Positions 34,906 through 46,869 are shown, numbered from the stretch's first letter. The stretch is 64,000 nucleotides of DNA from Diorhabda sublineata (GCF_026230105.1 NC_079484.1:8695805-8759804), one strand, 5' to 3'. Notes: a model not told the origin generated them from the sequence alone. A program made the numbers and translations.

Positions 34906-34909
34906 ATAA

Positions 34910-35539
34910 TATATGCTTATAGGGAAAAATAGATGATGGTTTTCTAACTTCCCCGCACTAACCTTTCCATCTTATAAATACTAATTAAAAAAATTATGTT
35001 TAGAAATTCCGAAATAATCATTATTTCAAAAGTTCAGTACTCCCATTTAACGAAGAATCATTTGTTGAAAAAACCATCGTTAAACACGTACCAGCTTTTT
35101 ATACTGTATATTGTAAATGCCTTCTGTGCACGATTTATCACTACAAGCGTCATTTATGACACATTGTTGCTACTGTTGCGCATACATTTACATACACGGT
35201 GGGGTCAATTACAAACGAGATTACGATACTTATCTAGAATATAAAATATAAATATGTACACTTAGATATATATTTTTTGGTAAAGAGTTTATATTACTTA
35301 GTCGAAATGTCCTGTATCCCTTAAAGACGGCTTACAGTAAAACATCGGTTTCCAACCACATTTTTTAAAATTGTACTTGTCTAAATAATATAATAAAATT
35401 AATAAATTCCTGCTTACATATTGTGAATAAAAATAATGGGTGATAGGAATGGTTCGAAGTATTTAGATTTGTTGATGAATCAGTTGATAAGTCCCTCCAA
35501 TGAGAAATTCAATTAGTAATAATTTTGTTCCAAGAAATT
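34910..35539. other. AT-rich DNA, no recognised gene
   Basis: The 82-codon frame at 34996-35244 (+) has no recognisable motif. Nothing else is supportable. Confidence 0.45.
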
Positions 35540-36500
35540 ATGTAAATTAAGTAAAACGAATAGAAAGGGAGAGAGTTCGACCAGTAGAGTGGCAAACGAT
35601 ATCTCCTGATTTATCATATAGAATTTTTTTATGATTATCTAAAAGACATTTTATACAAGACAAAAATGGAACCTCGAATCCAGAAGAAGCGCTTCTGGAA
35701 TGCTTTCGGAATGGCTTCAATCTGCTTTGTTGTGGCATTCCAAATATCAGTAATTGTGTCAAAACGTTTTCCTTTTAGGCCTGAGCCTATTTTTCATTTT
35801 TGTGAAGAGTCAGCTGAATCGGCTTAGTAAGGCAGATTCGTACGTTCGAAAAGACTGAAGCGAGAAAACGAACAAAAGCAATTAGTGGCACGACGCATGT
35901 CCTTATAAAAAAGAAAACCGTTGCTGCGTTTGCTTGGATCTCTTGTAACAGAAAAAAGTCGCTGGAGGCCTGATATGGTGAATATGATGGGTGGTCCACC
36001 AATTCGTGAATTATAGCTGTGGCAACTTTAGCACTTTATTTTTCTTCAAATGCTGTCGCTCTTTGAAATTTCACCGGTTATCTTATCAAGCAATAACGCG
36101 TAGTTTTATTGTGTTATTATTCTATTTTTCAGAGGAAAGTCGATGCACAAAATCCCACATCTATTCCAAAAAACAATAGCCATCTCTCTCCCGGCCGATG
36201 AAACTGTCTCTGCCTTTTTTGGAGCAGGTTCCCTCTTTATAATTCACTTTGTTGATTTTTTTTTTGTTACAGGAGTTTCGGTTATGAATCAACCCAAAAA
36301 ATCGGACTGATTTTGCTTAAACCGGAACCTGAGACGTGTTCGAATGCATAAATTTTCAGACAAATCTTTTGATATACCGATAATTTCTCTAACGTTAATC
36401 CGACAATCGTCCATTACCATTTGTTGAACTTATTCGATTACATCACTGGCTGTCTTGGATTTTAGTCGTCCTAATAATAAAGGTTTGATAAAAAAAAATG
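35540..36500 (-). pseudogene. mariner-like transposase relic, apparently composite
   Basis: Minus strand, high to low: VIEXVQQMVMDDCRINVREI then IGISKD (about 36440-36370, second HTH); EPAPKKAE (about 36220); EMAIVFWNRCGILCIDF (about 36190-36135, the VFWDxxGIxxIDF block); NYALLLDKI; then DHPSYSPYQASSDFFLLQEI (35998-35940, third-Asp region). Oddly, a second, differently diverged copy of the region from the second Asp (FYKDMRRA) through LKGKRFDTITDIWNATTKQ (about 35770) and IEAIPKAFQKR follows. So two C-terminal regions are joined in one locus, which suggests recombination between related copies or a nested insertion. Many stops. Confidence 0.7.
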
Positions 36501-37273
36501 ATTGCATCGATTGTACCAAGCGTGATTGATTTGTAGAAGCCCGTGAAAAACTTAAACCAATTATTCACGTTGGTTGATAAGAGGTTTGAAAGATGAAGCG
36601 AATGATCAAACTGCTTGGTAGTCTAGTCTGATAGTCCCATGGCGTCCATTATCCTAACCACGTTTCCCGAAAACTTGACTTAAAGATTAGAATGTTGATT
36701 AACACTTGAACATAAATTAGAAGTTCAATTGATAATCAAGGTACAAGTTTCTTAAGGTACGGATACATATACATTAAAGATGGTTATTCTGTAAAAATGA
36801 AATGTAGCATTGAATATTCTCAATTCTCAATATTTTTCTTAAGAATAATAAGCGTGAAGAAGCTTTGAAACTGTTCAACGTTAACTTTTTCTCTATATCA
36901 TTTTAAGACACCCTTTATAATTTGATTTGCTAATTGAAAACTTTTCCTCCGTCTCTGATTGTATTTGTCTCTTTTTTTCCGTTCTTAATCTATTTTTATT
37001 GCTAGGATTTTTAACTTTTTGTTTTTGCTACCCTTTTATACCACTTTCTCTAGAATAAGTAATGGTCGTCCCAAAGGGTTTTATAACATTGACCAACTAC
37101 TTTTTCATGCAGTAAATCCTAGATCGCCGGACTTCTGATTTTTAAGAGTCCATTTAAAGGATGTTTTGTACCGTGTCTTTTCAGCCATTACAAACTCAGT
37201 TTCTCAAGTCGAGAAGCTTTGTTTCATCCGGTTCAACAGGAATTCACGAACTTTTTCATAATATTTTTCAATG
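36501..37273. other. AT-rich DNA, no recognised gene
   Basis: May include decayed mariner N-terminal and leader sequence just above 36500. Otherwise nothing seen. Confidence 0.4.
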
Positions 37274-37520
37274 TACGAGGGATTTTTGAAAAGTATTTAA
37301 CAAAGAAACTAGACGATTTTTTCAATAATAATTTTTATTTTCCTTCCTTTTTAACCCTTCCACATGATAATTGTCGTCTTTCTCCTCAAAATAAACGTAT
37401 GCGATAACGTCGTTGTCTCGTGAAAGTTTAAGGTTAGGGAACAGGAACATGACATTTGGTTGAGGCCAGATTTTTTTGTGTCCATCATAAAATGATACAA
37501 AATTAGCTATCAAATGTGCA
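37274..37520 (-). pseudogene. mariner-like transposase C-terminus with 3' terminal repeat
   Basis: The minus-strand frame contains FLFPNLKLSRDNDVIAYVYF then EEKDDNYHVEGLKR (37450-37345), the C-terminus of a mariner transposase after the third catalytic Asp. About 60 bp beyond it, the sequence TACGAGGGATTTTTGAAAAG (37274-37293, plus-strand reading) is a classic mariner terminal repeat next to TA. The upstream two thirds of the gene are deleted. Confidence 0.7.
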
Positions 37521-37879
37521 CTTACTGTATATTATTCAGCTATCAAGCTGTATATTATTTTTTCTTCACCTGTTTGTTCAGCAATCAAAGCTTTCCATTA
37601 AAACCATATCATTCGGACGAATAAAAATGTGTTAAAATGGATCGTAGTCCTGAACTGAACAAAAATTACATTGAGTTTGATCCTGTAAACAAATAAAAAT
37701 TATCTAGTTTTTATTGACTCATTCTACAATTATATGATTGTAATCAAAATGAATAATATTGTACTTACCTAAGTGTTATTTATTAAATGTTTTTGAAACT
37801 CTCTTGATTATTAATCTATTCATATTATGTATCCCTTAATTAACTTTCTGATGAAGTTGTCGATATCACTGGGAATATA
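37521..37879. other. AT-rich spacer
   Basis: No gene seen. The direct repeat CTGTATATTATT (37526 and 37550) is separated by about 24 bp. It may be the scar of the mariner deletion to its left. Confidence 0.35.
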
Positions 37880-38647
37880 CAGGGTAATTTATGGAAACCG
37901 GATGTTTTTGAAGTGGGTTGAGTGGATTGAGATGGAGCCGTGGACGCTAGACCAACGCTTGTACGCGTATGACAATTTTATGCGAAACGACGAATCCGTA
38001 ACTGGTGTTCAGCGAGATTTCCACCATCAGTTTAATATCCATCGTAATGCAAGTGTCCCTTCTCGTAACACAATATTGTGATGGGTAAACAACCTTCGAA
38101 CAAGTGGATCAATATTGAAGAAAAAACCACCGGGTCCCCAACGAACTGCTAGCACTCCGGAGAACATTGAACGAATAAGGGAGGCCTTTGTCAGAAGCCC
38201 ACGCCGCTCTATTCAGATGCATTCAGTAGCACTTCAAATGAGCGCAAGTACGGTAAGACGAATTCTGCATACAGATCTAAATTTCCATCCTTTCAAGATA
38301 GCAGTCGTACAACAATTTTGTCGACAAATGCTTATCATTTTTAAAAAAATGAAAATTTAATATTGTCAATGAGTGACGAAGCCCATTTTCATCTGAATGT
38401 AGTTTGAAGGACCTAAAGATCGCAATTCGTCGAAACCTCGCCCAAATGGATGTAGAGATGCTGCAAAGAATTAAGACCAGTTTCCGTCAAAGGCTACAAC
38501 AATGTATTGCCCAAAATGGACCTCACTTGTCGGACATAATTTTTCGTAAGTGAGTAATTTAACAAGTGTTTCTGTACCAATAAAACTTTTTTAAAGTAAA
38601 TATTCAATTTTTGATGATTATTTTAAAAACATCCTGTTCCCATGAAT
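37880..38647 (+). mobile_element. Internally deleted DUF4817-type mariner-superfamily element
   Basis: The left end CAGGGTAATTTATGGAAACC and following GGATGTTTTT (37880-37909, after TA) are mirrored at the right end by AAAAACATCCTGTTCCCATGAAT (38625-38647), giving inverted repeats that match at 17 of 19 inner bases. The outer right terminus (expected ATTACCCTG) has mutated. Between them lies a transposase: ENFMRNDESVTGVQRDF-like N-terminus, SVPSRNTIL, a stop, WVNNLRTSGS, KKKPPGPQRTASTPENIERI, VRSPRRS..., RRILHTDLNFHPFKIAVVQQ, then SDEAHFHLN (second frame). It jumps straight to LKIAIRRNLAQMDVEMLQ and RLQQCIAQNGPHLSDIIF at the C-terminus. The deletion removes most of the DDE domain. One in-frame stop and two frame changes remain. 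Confidence 0.85.
38115..38360 (+). pseudogene. Intact stretch of the DUF4817-type transposase (HTH and linker)
   Basis: The longest open piece of the element above. It includes the linker KKKPPGPQRTASTPENIE, the second helix-turn-helix (SVALQMSASTVRRILHTD) and the junction toward the catalytic domain. The frame leaves the family consensus at about codon 70, where QFCRQM replaces the usual continuation. DNA binding might be retained in the family sense, but no catalytic residue is encoded here. Confidence 0.7.
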
Positions 38648-39159
38648 GAGATCTTTCGATATCTAACGATGCTGCTTTATAGGCAACTGTATCAGATATC
38701 TCCTACATGTTATGAGACACAGATTAGTGTCACATTTTCTCCTAACTTTGATATTTTATGTAAAAATTGCTGGATTTCTTATGCAAAAAGGCTGCTTGTA
38801 TTACATCTATCGTATTGAATGCATATATCGGTTTTGAATTACTCATTATGTGAACTGGAGATCGATGTGGGTTTATTTTTTCTGTGTATTACACACTTTG
38901 GTTTTTACCCTCCTACTAGTTATCAAAAGTTATTTTATTTGTTTTAATAGAGATTCTTCGCATCATGGTGTCCACATGAGAACTGGAATATTAGTTTTTT
39001 TTGTGGTTTTACATAACCGATATAAATTTCTGCGTCTTGTTTAAAAGTATCGGTAAAAGCATTAATTATTTTATAAATATTATCACATATTTACAAATTT
39101 TACATTGAACGAATCTCATTGTTTGTGATGTTTTCTTCCAAATATTTCATAATCTGGTC
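38648..39159. other. AT-rich DNA, no recognised gene
   Basis: No supported feature. The frame at 38850-39044 (+) is hydrophobic with no motif. Confidence 0.5.
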
Positions 39160-40260
39160 TGTGCACTGTATAAATGTGCACGTGGTGCTGCTATTGTCAA
39201 ATCCATATGGCGCTTACGAAGTACCAACTATCTAAAGACTATGTGTAAAAGTTTAGTTTATTCAGAAAAAAGTGAAAGCCATTGAAGTGAAGTTACTTTT
39301 GTTATTTTCAAAACAATGGATTTAAAACAACTTCGTGTGCTAATTTACCATTGCTTGTTGATGAAAAAAATACTGTACAAGCTCAGCAATGGCTTCAAAT
39401 AGTTATCTAGGACTCTGCTCCATCGAAAAGAAGCATTTGTTATTGGTTTGCTGAATTTAAACGTTCACCGATGATGGGAACATTTTGGTCGTCCAATTGA
39501 AGTAATTACTCCAGAAAACATAAAAGAAGTCCACAAATTGATTATATCTAATCGTAAATTGAAATTACGTGAGATAGCTGAGGCTGTGAAGATATCAGAA
39601 GGTAGTGTGTTCACAATTATGCATGAACTTTTAGAGTGCAACGTTTACTCAATCAAAAACAACAACGTGTTGATGATTCAATGCAGTGTTTATACGCAAT
39701 AAATCAGATTTTGGGATTCATCACTTTATCCAGAATCAAAACGACCATCATATGAAAGGACTGCGGCAGCTAACCACATCCGGAGCGTCCAAAGTCACAA
39801 TAGTAAGCTGGGAAGGTTATGGCTTCAGTAGTTTGGAATGCACATGGAATATGGTTCATCGACTATTTCCGAAAGGGAGAGACAATCAATAGCGAATGCT
39901 ACATAGAGTTGTTGGATCGTTTGAATGCAAAAATCAAGGAAAAACGGCATCATATGTCGAAGAAAAAACAACTGCTTGACTAAGACAATGCACCGATTCA
40001 CAAGTCGATGGCAACGACGTTTTACACTTGGAATTGCTTCCTCATCCACCATATAGTCCAGATCTGGCTCCCAGCGACTACTGATTATTCGCGGATCTCA
40101 AAAAAATGCTCGCTCGTATTTTGAGTCAAAAAACGAATCTTGCTTGCTCTTGAAGGAGATTACATTAGTGAATAGAATCGATTTTTGGCAAAAAATGTGT
40201 TTTCGTAGTTAGTCACGCGGCTTATCAAGTGATGTATGATAATTATTAATAATTCACGTT
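39160..40260 (+). pseudogene. mariner element relic with near-full-length transposase
   Basis: The 5' leader (GTGGTGCTGCTATTGTCAAA ... AAGTGAAAGCCATTGAAG) and transposase are recognisable through the length of the gene. The ATG is at 39316. It is followed by KNTVQAQQWL, SIYWF-like CYWFAEFKRS, ENIKEVH remnants, IEI-R-E-IAEAVKIS (about 39570), QKQQRVDD (about 39655), FIHHF-like GFITLSRIKT, GKLWLQ-type remains of GKVMASVFWD, and LLDRLNAKIKEKRHH (about 39910). Then come a stop-DNAPIHKSMAT block (second catalytic Asp, about 39985) and LPHPPYSPDLAPSDY (third Asp, 40030-40080). It closes with ALEGDYISE (about 40155), the normal C-terminus, reached after a deletion of about 25 residues. At least six stops and frameshifts. 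Confidence 0.85.
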
Positions 40261-40751
40261 TGTGTGTAATATTTTACATTATTCAACTACTTTTCCAAAC
40301 ATGTAATAATAAAATTACATTATTCACATTTAAATTAATTACAAGCGATTTTCTATGAAACTAATTTTTAAATAATTGTTATTACAGCACATCAAGTCTT
40401 CAATGTTAATTACATCCCCTTTGTACTGTAGGTAAACACACAAAAACCACAATATCCTCGTATCAATTACCGCGAGTCTCCTTCCTATGGTAACAACCTT
40501 GATCCGATAAAACCTTACATCATGGAAACAATAGTTCAGTGGAATTAGGTCGATAGTTATTACATTTTCTACTCGTAATCATATTTCTTTTTCATTAAAT
40601 TAGAATTTCTGTAACCATTTTTAATATTCTTACTGAACACACTATCTACTACTTCCCCTACACCAAAATAAGAAATTACATAGCATGACACACGTTTCGA
40701 TAATCAAGTGAATCATTTCTTCAGTATTTTTTTTTAAATATTTATACATTA
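40261..40751. other. AT-rich DNA, no recognised gene
   Basis: Nothing recognised apart from the TA dinucleotide at 40750-40751 that borders the next element. Confidence 0.45.
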
Positions 40752-41420
40752 CAGGTGAACAGTTTAAGAACACCGCGATTAAAGTAGATTAAATTGGAGT
40801 AAATAGTGATTTTTCATCAAAATTACATTCTATGACTTGTTTCACCAAACTCTGCATACGGATACAATCAATTTGTTGATAATGTCTTGTGATATAAAAC
40901 TCCAACTTACTTAAAGCTTTCCACATTTCTCTTCGTGAGGAAGGACCACAATTACTGACGTTCCTATTAAGCTTTTCCCACAAAAGTTCAATGGGATTGA
41001 GATCCAGGTCCTGAGGAGGCCAAACCATGCTTATTAACACCTCTTTTTCTTGTATATATCCTCTGCATAATTTGGAACTATACTTAATGGATATACTTGG
41101 ATCTACTACAAATCCAAAGGATCGGAAGTTTTTTGTACTGTTTCATTTCATAATTCCGTTGATCAAATTGCCAGTTTTGTGGGTAGAAAAGAAACCCGAG
41201 ACCATAACTGAACTATAACGTTGCTTGACAGTTGAGACTACACAGTTAGGCATCATCTTTTCTTGGGCACGTCGTCGAATGTAAATTCTTCGTTTTGAAC
41301 CGAATAACTCAAATTTGAATTCATCGGTCCAAAGAACTTTTTAAAATTTCCTTCAGTCCAATTTCGATGGGCAATGGTCCACTTCATTTGTTTTTACTTA
41401 TTTTGTGGCCTTAACCAAGG
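40752..41420 (-). pseudogene. Tc1-like element relic with left terminal repeat
   Basis: The end CAGGTGAACAGTTTAAGAAC (40752-40771, after TA) is a Tc1-like terminus. The minus strand encodes VLWTDEFKFELFGSKRR then YIRRRAQEK (about 41330-41270; WTDEFKF holds the first catalytic Asp), YSSVMVSGFFS (about 41215), NGIMKQ, a deletion where the second Asp should be, then PPQDLDLNPIELLWEKLNRN (about 41020-40965; third acid E of NPIE) and a C-terminal tail to 40792. The open frame 40789-41040 covers the last part. The other end of the element was not found. Confidence 0.75.
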
Positions 41421-41482
41421 TTATCGAACGGCGACGCGCGAATTTCTGGTGCTGCTAAGCATCTATTTCGCTTGCTTGCCTG

Positions 41483-41651
41483 TAATGGTGGGTCCACACG
41501 ATACATACTTTTGTTCATACAGATATCTGTATAGACTATGAAGTCGGAGTAAAAAATCTCCGACTTTTGGATCGCACCGACATTTGTCTGTACTCTCTAG
41601 TTTGCACAGACAAAATTCTATGGAAGTCTGTATCGTGTGGACCCACCATAA
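41483..41651. mobile_element. MITE, 163 bp, PIF/Harbinger-type (TAA target duplication)
   Basis: The element runs from 41486 to 41648. Its first 20 bases, TGGTGGGTCCACACGATACA, are perfectly mirrored by its last 20. It is flanked by TAA on both sides (41483-41485 and 41649-41651). A 3-bp TAA/TTA duplication is the PIF/Harbinger habit. A second, internal palindrome (GAAGTCGGAG ... CTCCGACTT) lies at its centre, at 41540-41568. Perfect ends and duplication suggest a relatively recent insertion. Open frames reading across it in both directions (41463-41767) are by-products of the palindrome. Confidence 0.9.
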
Positions 41652-43264
41652 CAACAAAGGAATTATTTTTTATGGAAATAGTAACTCTCGGCCTTCCAAG
41701 CGTAGAGGATCTTGAAAACTTCATGTCTCCATTTATTGACTTTTTGTGCCATAAATTCAAGTCTTAGACAAATTTCAACATTTATTAGATTTTTTGTCAA
41801 CTTTAAATGAGTTATATAAGATCCAATGCTAACATAACCTCACTCGGGGCTTATAACCTGCGTAACACTAATATGGCATCTGGAAGACAAACAACGTGTT
41901 GAACGATATTGTGACCAATGGGTTTTGTAATCGAGCGTTCTCTTGCTTTACATTGCCCAAAATTTATTTTTGAAACACATTATTCGGTGTTTAGGCAAAC
42001 GGTTCAGAAAAACAAGTTGGCAATGTGTTTTTAATAACGTCTTCCTCTGTCCACGACACCAAATTTTTAAATCGTAGCTATCAGTAATACCATTTTTAAA
42101 ATACGAAGAAACTGATGATATTCCAAAACTATATTTGTTATTTTCCTGTGAGTACTACCAGAGATTGAACTACTATAAATGCCTCCAGGAAACCTACAAT
42201 ATTTTCAAAAACAGCGCATTTATTTAAACCTGTATAATATTCAGTTTTATTCTCGTCATGTCTTAGAATAGGTAGGTTTTAATATGTAATGATACGAGGT
42301 AATTTAGTAAAAACATCTGACATATTAGAACTAATTTATCTGTCAAATTTGACTAAATAACTAACGTATTCGTATATTGTTAATTTTTAAAGAATATTCT
42401 AAATAGCGATCTATCTGTTTATTTTCAATTCTCTATAAGAACTTTGTCCGTCATTGTTATCTAATTTCACAGTACTACGAAAACCTCGTTAATCGAAATG
42501 AAAAACCGAGGATAAAAATCCCGTTGACATTGCAGTGTCTAGTTTCAATTTATTGTAGTACGGATATTAAAAAAAAATTACTGTCAGATTTTGCGGATCA
42601 CGCGTACGGTGCTTGCTGCATAATTTACATTCTAAATTATTTTAATTTCTACTAACCTTCCGTGGTGGGTTGACTCATACTTTAAATGTTATAAAATTTC
42701 CTTCTCGTTTAGTCATACACTGGTATTGTTTGTATAATGATGTGCGTTCGGTATAAACAAATTATGTCTGTAGTTTTAGCCGATTCATTTCTGTTGATTC
42801 CTTAATGTGATTACCAAAGGTGTATGTGAGTCTGTGTGTATTTATGTGCGTGCGTGTAACGGTTATAATACAAATAATATGAAGGACTACGAATCAAGTT
42901 TTCAAAACGGAGATTTTCACTTTTGTTTGGATAAAGTTGGTAAAAGTGAATTCTATTTATTAAAGTACGTATCTCCCTTTGAATATTTCTCATCAAGATT
43001 CTCCATTTTAAGTATTGACGACTTAATTAAAAATTATAGTTTCTATATTGTATAATGGATACATCAGAAACGTCCTCGGTTTATACCCTGGCGACCAAAA
43101 AATTGAGGTCACCTGAAAATTTTCATTTCTTTGAAATTTTGCGTTTTCAGATAGTATTCGCAAACTGTACATCATTGCATGTGTTTTTGTAAGCTGATTG
43201 TGATACTCTATACGAAAGAAAAAGTCATTTTTTTCTTGGATTTCATGATTTATTCTGAAAAAGC
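41652..43264. other. AT-rich DNA, no recognised gene
   Basis: The frame 42807-43055 (+) starts in a GT-rich stretch (TGTGAGTCTGTGTG) and lacks motifs. The sequence TTGAGGTCACCTGAAAA near 43105 may belong to the border of the following Tc1-like element. Nothing else is supportable. Confidence 0.4.
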
Positions 43265-43930
43265 GACAAATTAACATTTTGGTGTATTCCCTCCTCTTGC
43301 ATTGATGACTGCTTGAAGTCGGCGCGACATACTTTGAATTAAGTTGCGGATCACATTTTGGTCGATGTTATCCCATTCCTGCAACAGCAATCTTCTCAGC
43401 TACTGGGCAATTCTTGGTGCTGGTGTGTGTCTGCTGATCAGTCGTCCCAACTCGTCCCAGACATGGTCTATGGGATTCATATCCGGGCTGCAGGCTGTCC
43501 AGTCAAACCGCCTAGTTTCTACTTCATCCAGATACTCCCTGACAATTCTGGCTGTATGTGGTCTCGCATTATCTTGCATAAAAATGCCACGTTCCCCATA
43601 GTCACTATGAAAGGCTTAATATGGTCTTCTAGCAACTCCGTAATGTACCTATGAGAGGTTAGGGAGCTATTTTCAATGATTTCGCAGTGAAACCGCATTA
43701 GCTATCCTATTTCGCAAACTTGTGGACACCAAAAAACGGTCATCTCGTTTAGTGGTAACTCTTTTTCGCCCAGACCCTGGTCTTCTAGTTATCACGCCAG
43801 TCTCCAGAAAGCGCTGGTACACCCTTTGCACACAACAAAGACTAGCACCAACAAGTCGTATTCTAATACATCGAATGACAGCTAATGACAGCTGTCAAGA
43901 CTCGGTAAAAATTTGCTTTAACGCCTACTG
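43265..43930 (-). pseudogene. Tc1-like transposase, relatively well preserved, DNPID third acid
   Basis: This block is GC-richer than its surroundings. On the minus strand the upstream part reads RLVGASLCCVQRVYQRFLE, TGVITRRPGSGRKRVTTKRD, RFLVSTSLRNRIANAVSL (43870-43690), a Tc1-type HTH and GRKR linker. Roughly 150 residues are then missing, including the first catalytic Asp. The second half is almost open: AFHSDYGERGIFMQDNARPH (second Asp), TARIVREYLDE, CSPDMNPIDHVWDELGRL, one stop, LRRLLLQEWDNIDQNVI, and the end INARGGNTPKC (43620-43270). Between the QDN Asp and NPID there are 34 residues, and the third acid is Asp where Tc1 usually has Glu. Plus-strand open frames here are shadows. Confidence 0.85.
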
Positions 43931-46869
43931 ATCCTTATAAATATTGACGCTAAAATTATTCGCAATTTCTGAAGTGAACTCAATTTTTTCTCGCCAGTGT
44001 AGAATCATGTTACGCCACGAAAGTACTGGGAATCTTTGTATCGTATTTCTCATGAAAATATAATTCACATAAACGAGAATGCTCCCAGAAGTTATATTTG
44101 TTAGACCAGATACTTCTGGTACCATCCTCGTATATAAATGTGGTGTAGTTAATTGAGGTCATTTAATGAAAAATTAAGATAAGAATCTGAAAATGATGAT
44201 GGGTATCATAAATATGCTCGATACTTATATTATGTAATATACAGTGCGCTCATCATTTTTGTGTCATTATTATAGTTTCAAGGAAAAAACAGGAATTTAT
44301 AGGTGAAGGTTATCATAGATTGGTATGGGTAACTTTAGTAACGATTTAGGTAGGTGGTGATTTATTTAGAGGGTTGGAGCTCTTTTTTCACAATTTGGAA
44401 ACTTTGTCAACTACCTAGACAAATCACATTACTATGTAGGGTCGGCAAGATATGTATAGAATATATAAAAACAAATTATGTCATTAAAAAAATTGAATTT
44501 TCATACAAAGCTTATAAATGACAATTTTTTAACATATCACACCCATAAAATTGAATTTATGGCCTCAGTAAACTTGGATATGGAATTTATTAATCAAATA
44601 AAATTTGAAAAAAGAATTTTCCATTCAAATGAACATTAAAATCCAACGAATTTTCTACAAAATTGATCTTAGAAGAACCAATTTTGACAAAATTATACTT
44701 AAATAGGCTAATTCTTGACATACTCGTATTTGTTATGAAATATAAGTACTATTGAAAACTATACTTGGTGTACTATCAGAGATTCATGTTAATAGGTCAT
44801 CTCGGAATAACGGTACACCTCGTATACTTCTAATCAACTTTTATTCGACATGTTCGTAAAAATCTTAGAGAAATCGAAATATTAGCTAGTTAATTCACTT
44901 TATAAACATACTGTATGAATTACTAATAAAAGAATTGATTATAAAATGCGATTCGATATTTGATTTATCTCTCGAGAAAATTATGTCAAGAAAATAATTA
45001 ATACGCGTTAATTATATTTTGAATTTTAGATGTTACAGACTTGTACGTGCAAAAAAGAAAGTAAAGAAAAAACATTTACGAAACAGTTTCAATAGAAATA
45101 CTTCAACCAACTTCCAATTCACTGGTATACATTTTAATAACGTCACCATAACTTATAGACAATGAACTGGCTCAACTGGATTTCTTTTGATTTTCACTAG
45201 AGGTTAGTAGATTAAGACTTAGGGCTTTGACACCCACATAATGATAAGAACCAGGCCGAGCTCGCCACGTATTAATTTTTTAAGACAAAACATGGACCCT
45301 TCATCCGTTTATTTTCAAAAATGGAATATTGCGGCTACGCTATTTTTCACTCATTTTTAAGTTCGGTCGCTGGTCCTCCTGGGGAAAAACATCATCCCAA
45401 GATCAGAGTGTCATAGCCCAACGTAAAATTGGGTTTTTCGTTTTCTATTATCAAGTGAAAAGCGAATATGTACACGGCATCTCTGTCGGTGGGCCAGATT
45501 TCGAATTTTTTGCCGAAAAACGTTGTTTTTGGTCTTTTTTCATTTTCAAATCGTCCAACGCTGATGAAATCAACTCTGAGCATCTGGCAAAGTGGTATTT
45601 CTCTCAATACAATATATGACGAAATAAAAACTGAAGTGGAAAAATGATGAAAAGTCATTTTTCGACCTTCAAACTTTGAAGATAAAACAGCAGTTGTAGG
45701 TTCATTCCATTGATCTGCCTCCGTGATTTATTGTTCAGAATACAAGCCTAAACTTAGCCAGACTCTCAGAGCTAGACAACTTGAAAAAAGTGCCAAAACC
45801 AGTGTTTTACGACAAACTCTTCTCGGTTCTGGCTCTTCAGCAGAAGCTGTTATATATATATTCATATTTAATTTACCAACAGGAAATAAAAAAACTTAAT
45901 TTTGTCCAGGTTGATATCCCGATTTGGGAAAGTGGTTTTCTCGCCTCGAACGGCCAGCGTCCTAATGGAAGGAGTTGCCATCTCCCAGGTTATGCGTGAA
46001 AAATAATAGAACACCTTTTTTTAGCAAAACCGCGACATTCTGTTTTCGACTTTTACATTTTCTGTCATAAATAAGTGAGAGGACAACGTGCCGTTTTAAG
46101 AACTAATGCAAGGCGTTCTAAATCCGGCTTGGATGTTAGTCTGTAATGGCAATCTGTGAGTGAGGCCTCTGTTAGTTCATTCGCATTTGTTCCATGAGTC
46201 ATAAAGTCATCTTAGTCATAAAAATATGCACAAAAAAAGAAAATGCAGTTGTTAAAATGATATATGACTTACTTTCAGGAATAAATAATTATGCAGATGC
46301 ATAAGTTGTAATCGAATTATTCAAATATATCGAGAAATGTGGTTATTAAATATGATTTTGGACTACCTGTTCTTGTTTTGATACTGATTGATTTCCACTT
46401 TAATAAGTAAGGTAGCGTAAATACAACCACTAATAAGTTATCGCTACGTTCTTTTCAATTTCAAGCTAGTAGCTGGAAAGTAAGTTGGTTGAAGCGTTTA
46501 TATTGAATACGATAAGAATATGGGTTTGAATTTTCTTTTTCTGAATATGCAATATAGAGACTGTGTTAACATGTTAATGCATGTCTCTATATAAGAATGG
46601 AATCACTTCAATATAACAATTTTCAATCTCATTTACCCCTATAGGTGGACTCTTCACCATATAGAATTGCTCTTATTCAGTTGAGGATTTACAGTCAGCA
46701 ATATACGCTCCGACTTATAGAAACAATCAGCCAGTAGTTAAAAACTCGCTTGCCTAGTAGTATTGGTGCTGAAATTGACGTTAGTCAGCTGTACATGTGG
46801 ATGAGGTTGTTTTATGGCTTATAAAAATGTCTTTTGTTCCTATAAATTGCAGTGAGACAAATTATAAGA
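43931..46869. other. AT-rich DNA, no recognised gene
   Basis: Overlapping open frames on both strands at 45329-45658 (96 and 88 codons), and another at 45781-45999, lack recognisable motifs. The word ATACAGTGCGCTCATC at about 44240 resembles a transposon terminus (CAGTGCGCTCA) next to TA but has no partner I could find. No host gene seen. Confidence 0.4.

Noticed and set aside
43344..43654. Two overlapping plus-strand ORFs of 85 and 98 codons
   Set aside because: Shadows of the minus-strand Tc1-like transposase, whose motifs (QDNARPH, SPDMNPID) are unmistakable.
45329..45658. Opposed ORFs of 96 and 88 codons
   Set aside because: Open on both strands over the same DNA, with no motif on either; probably chance or an unrecognised repeat.
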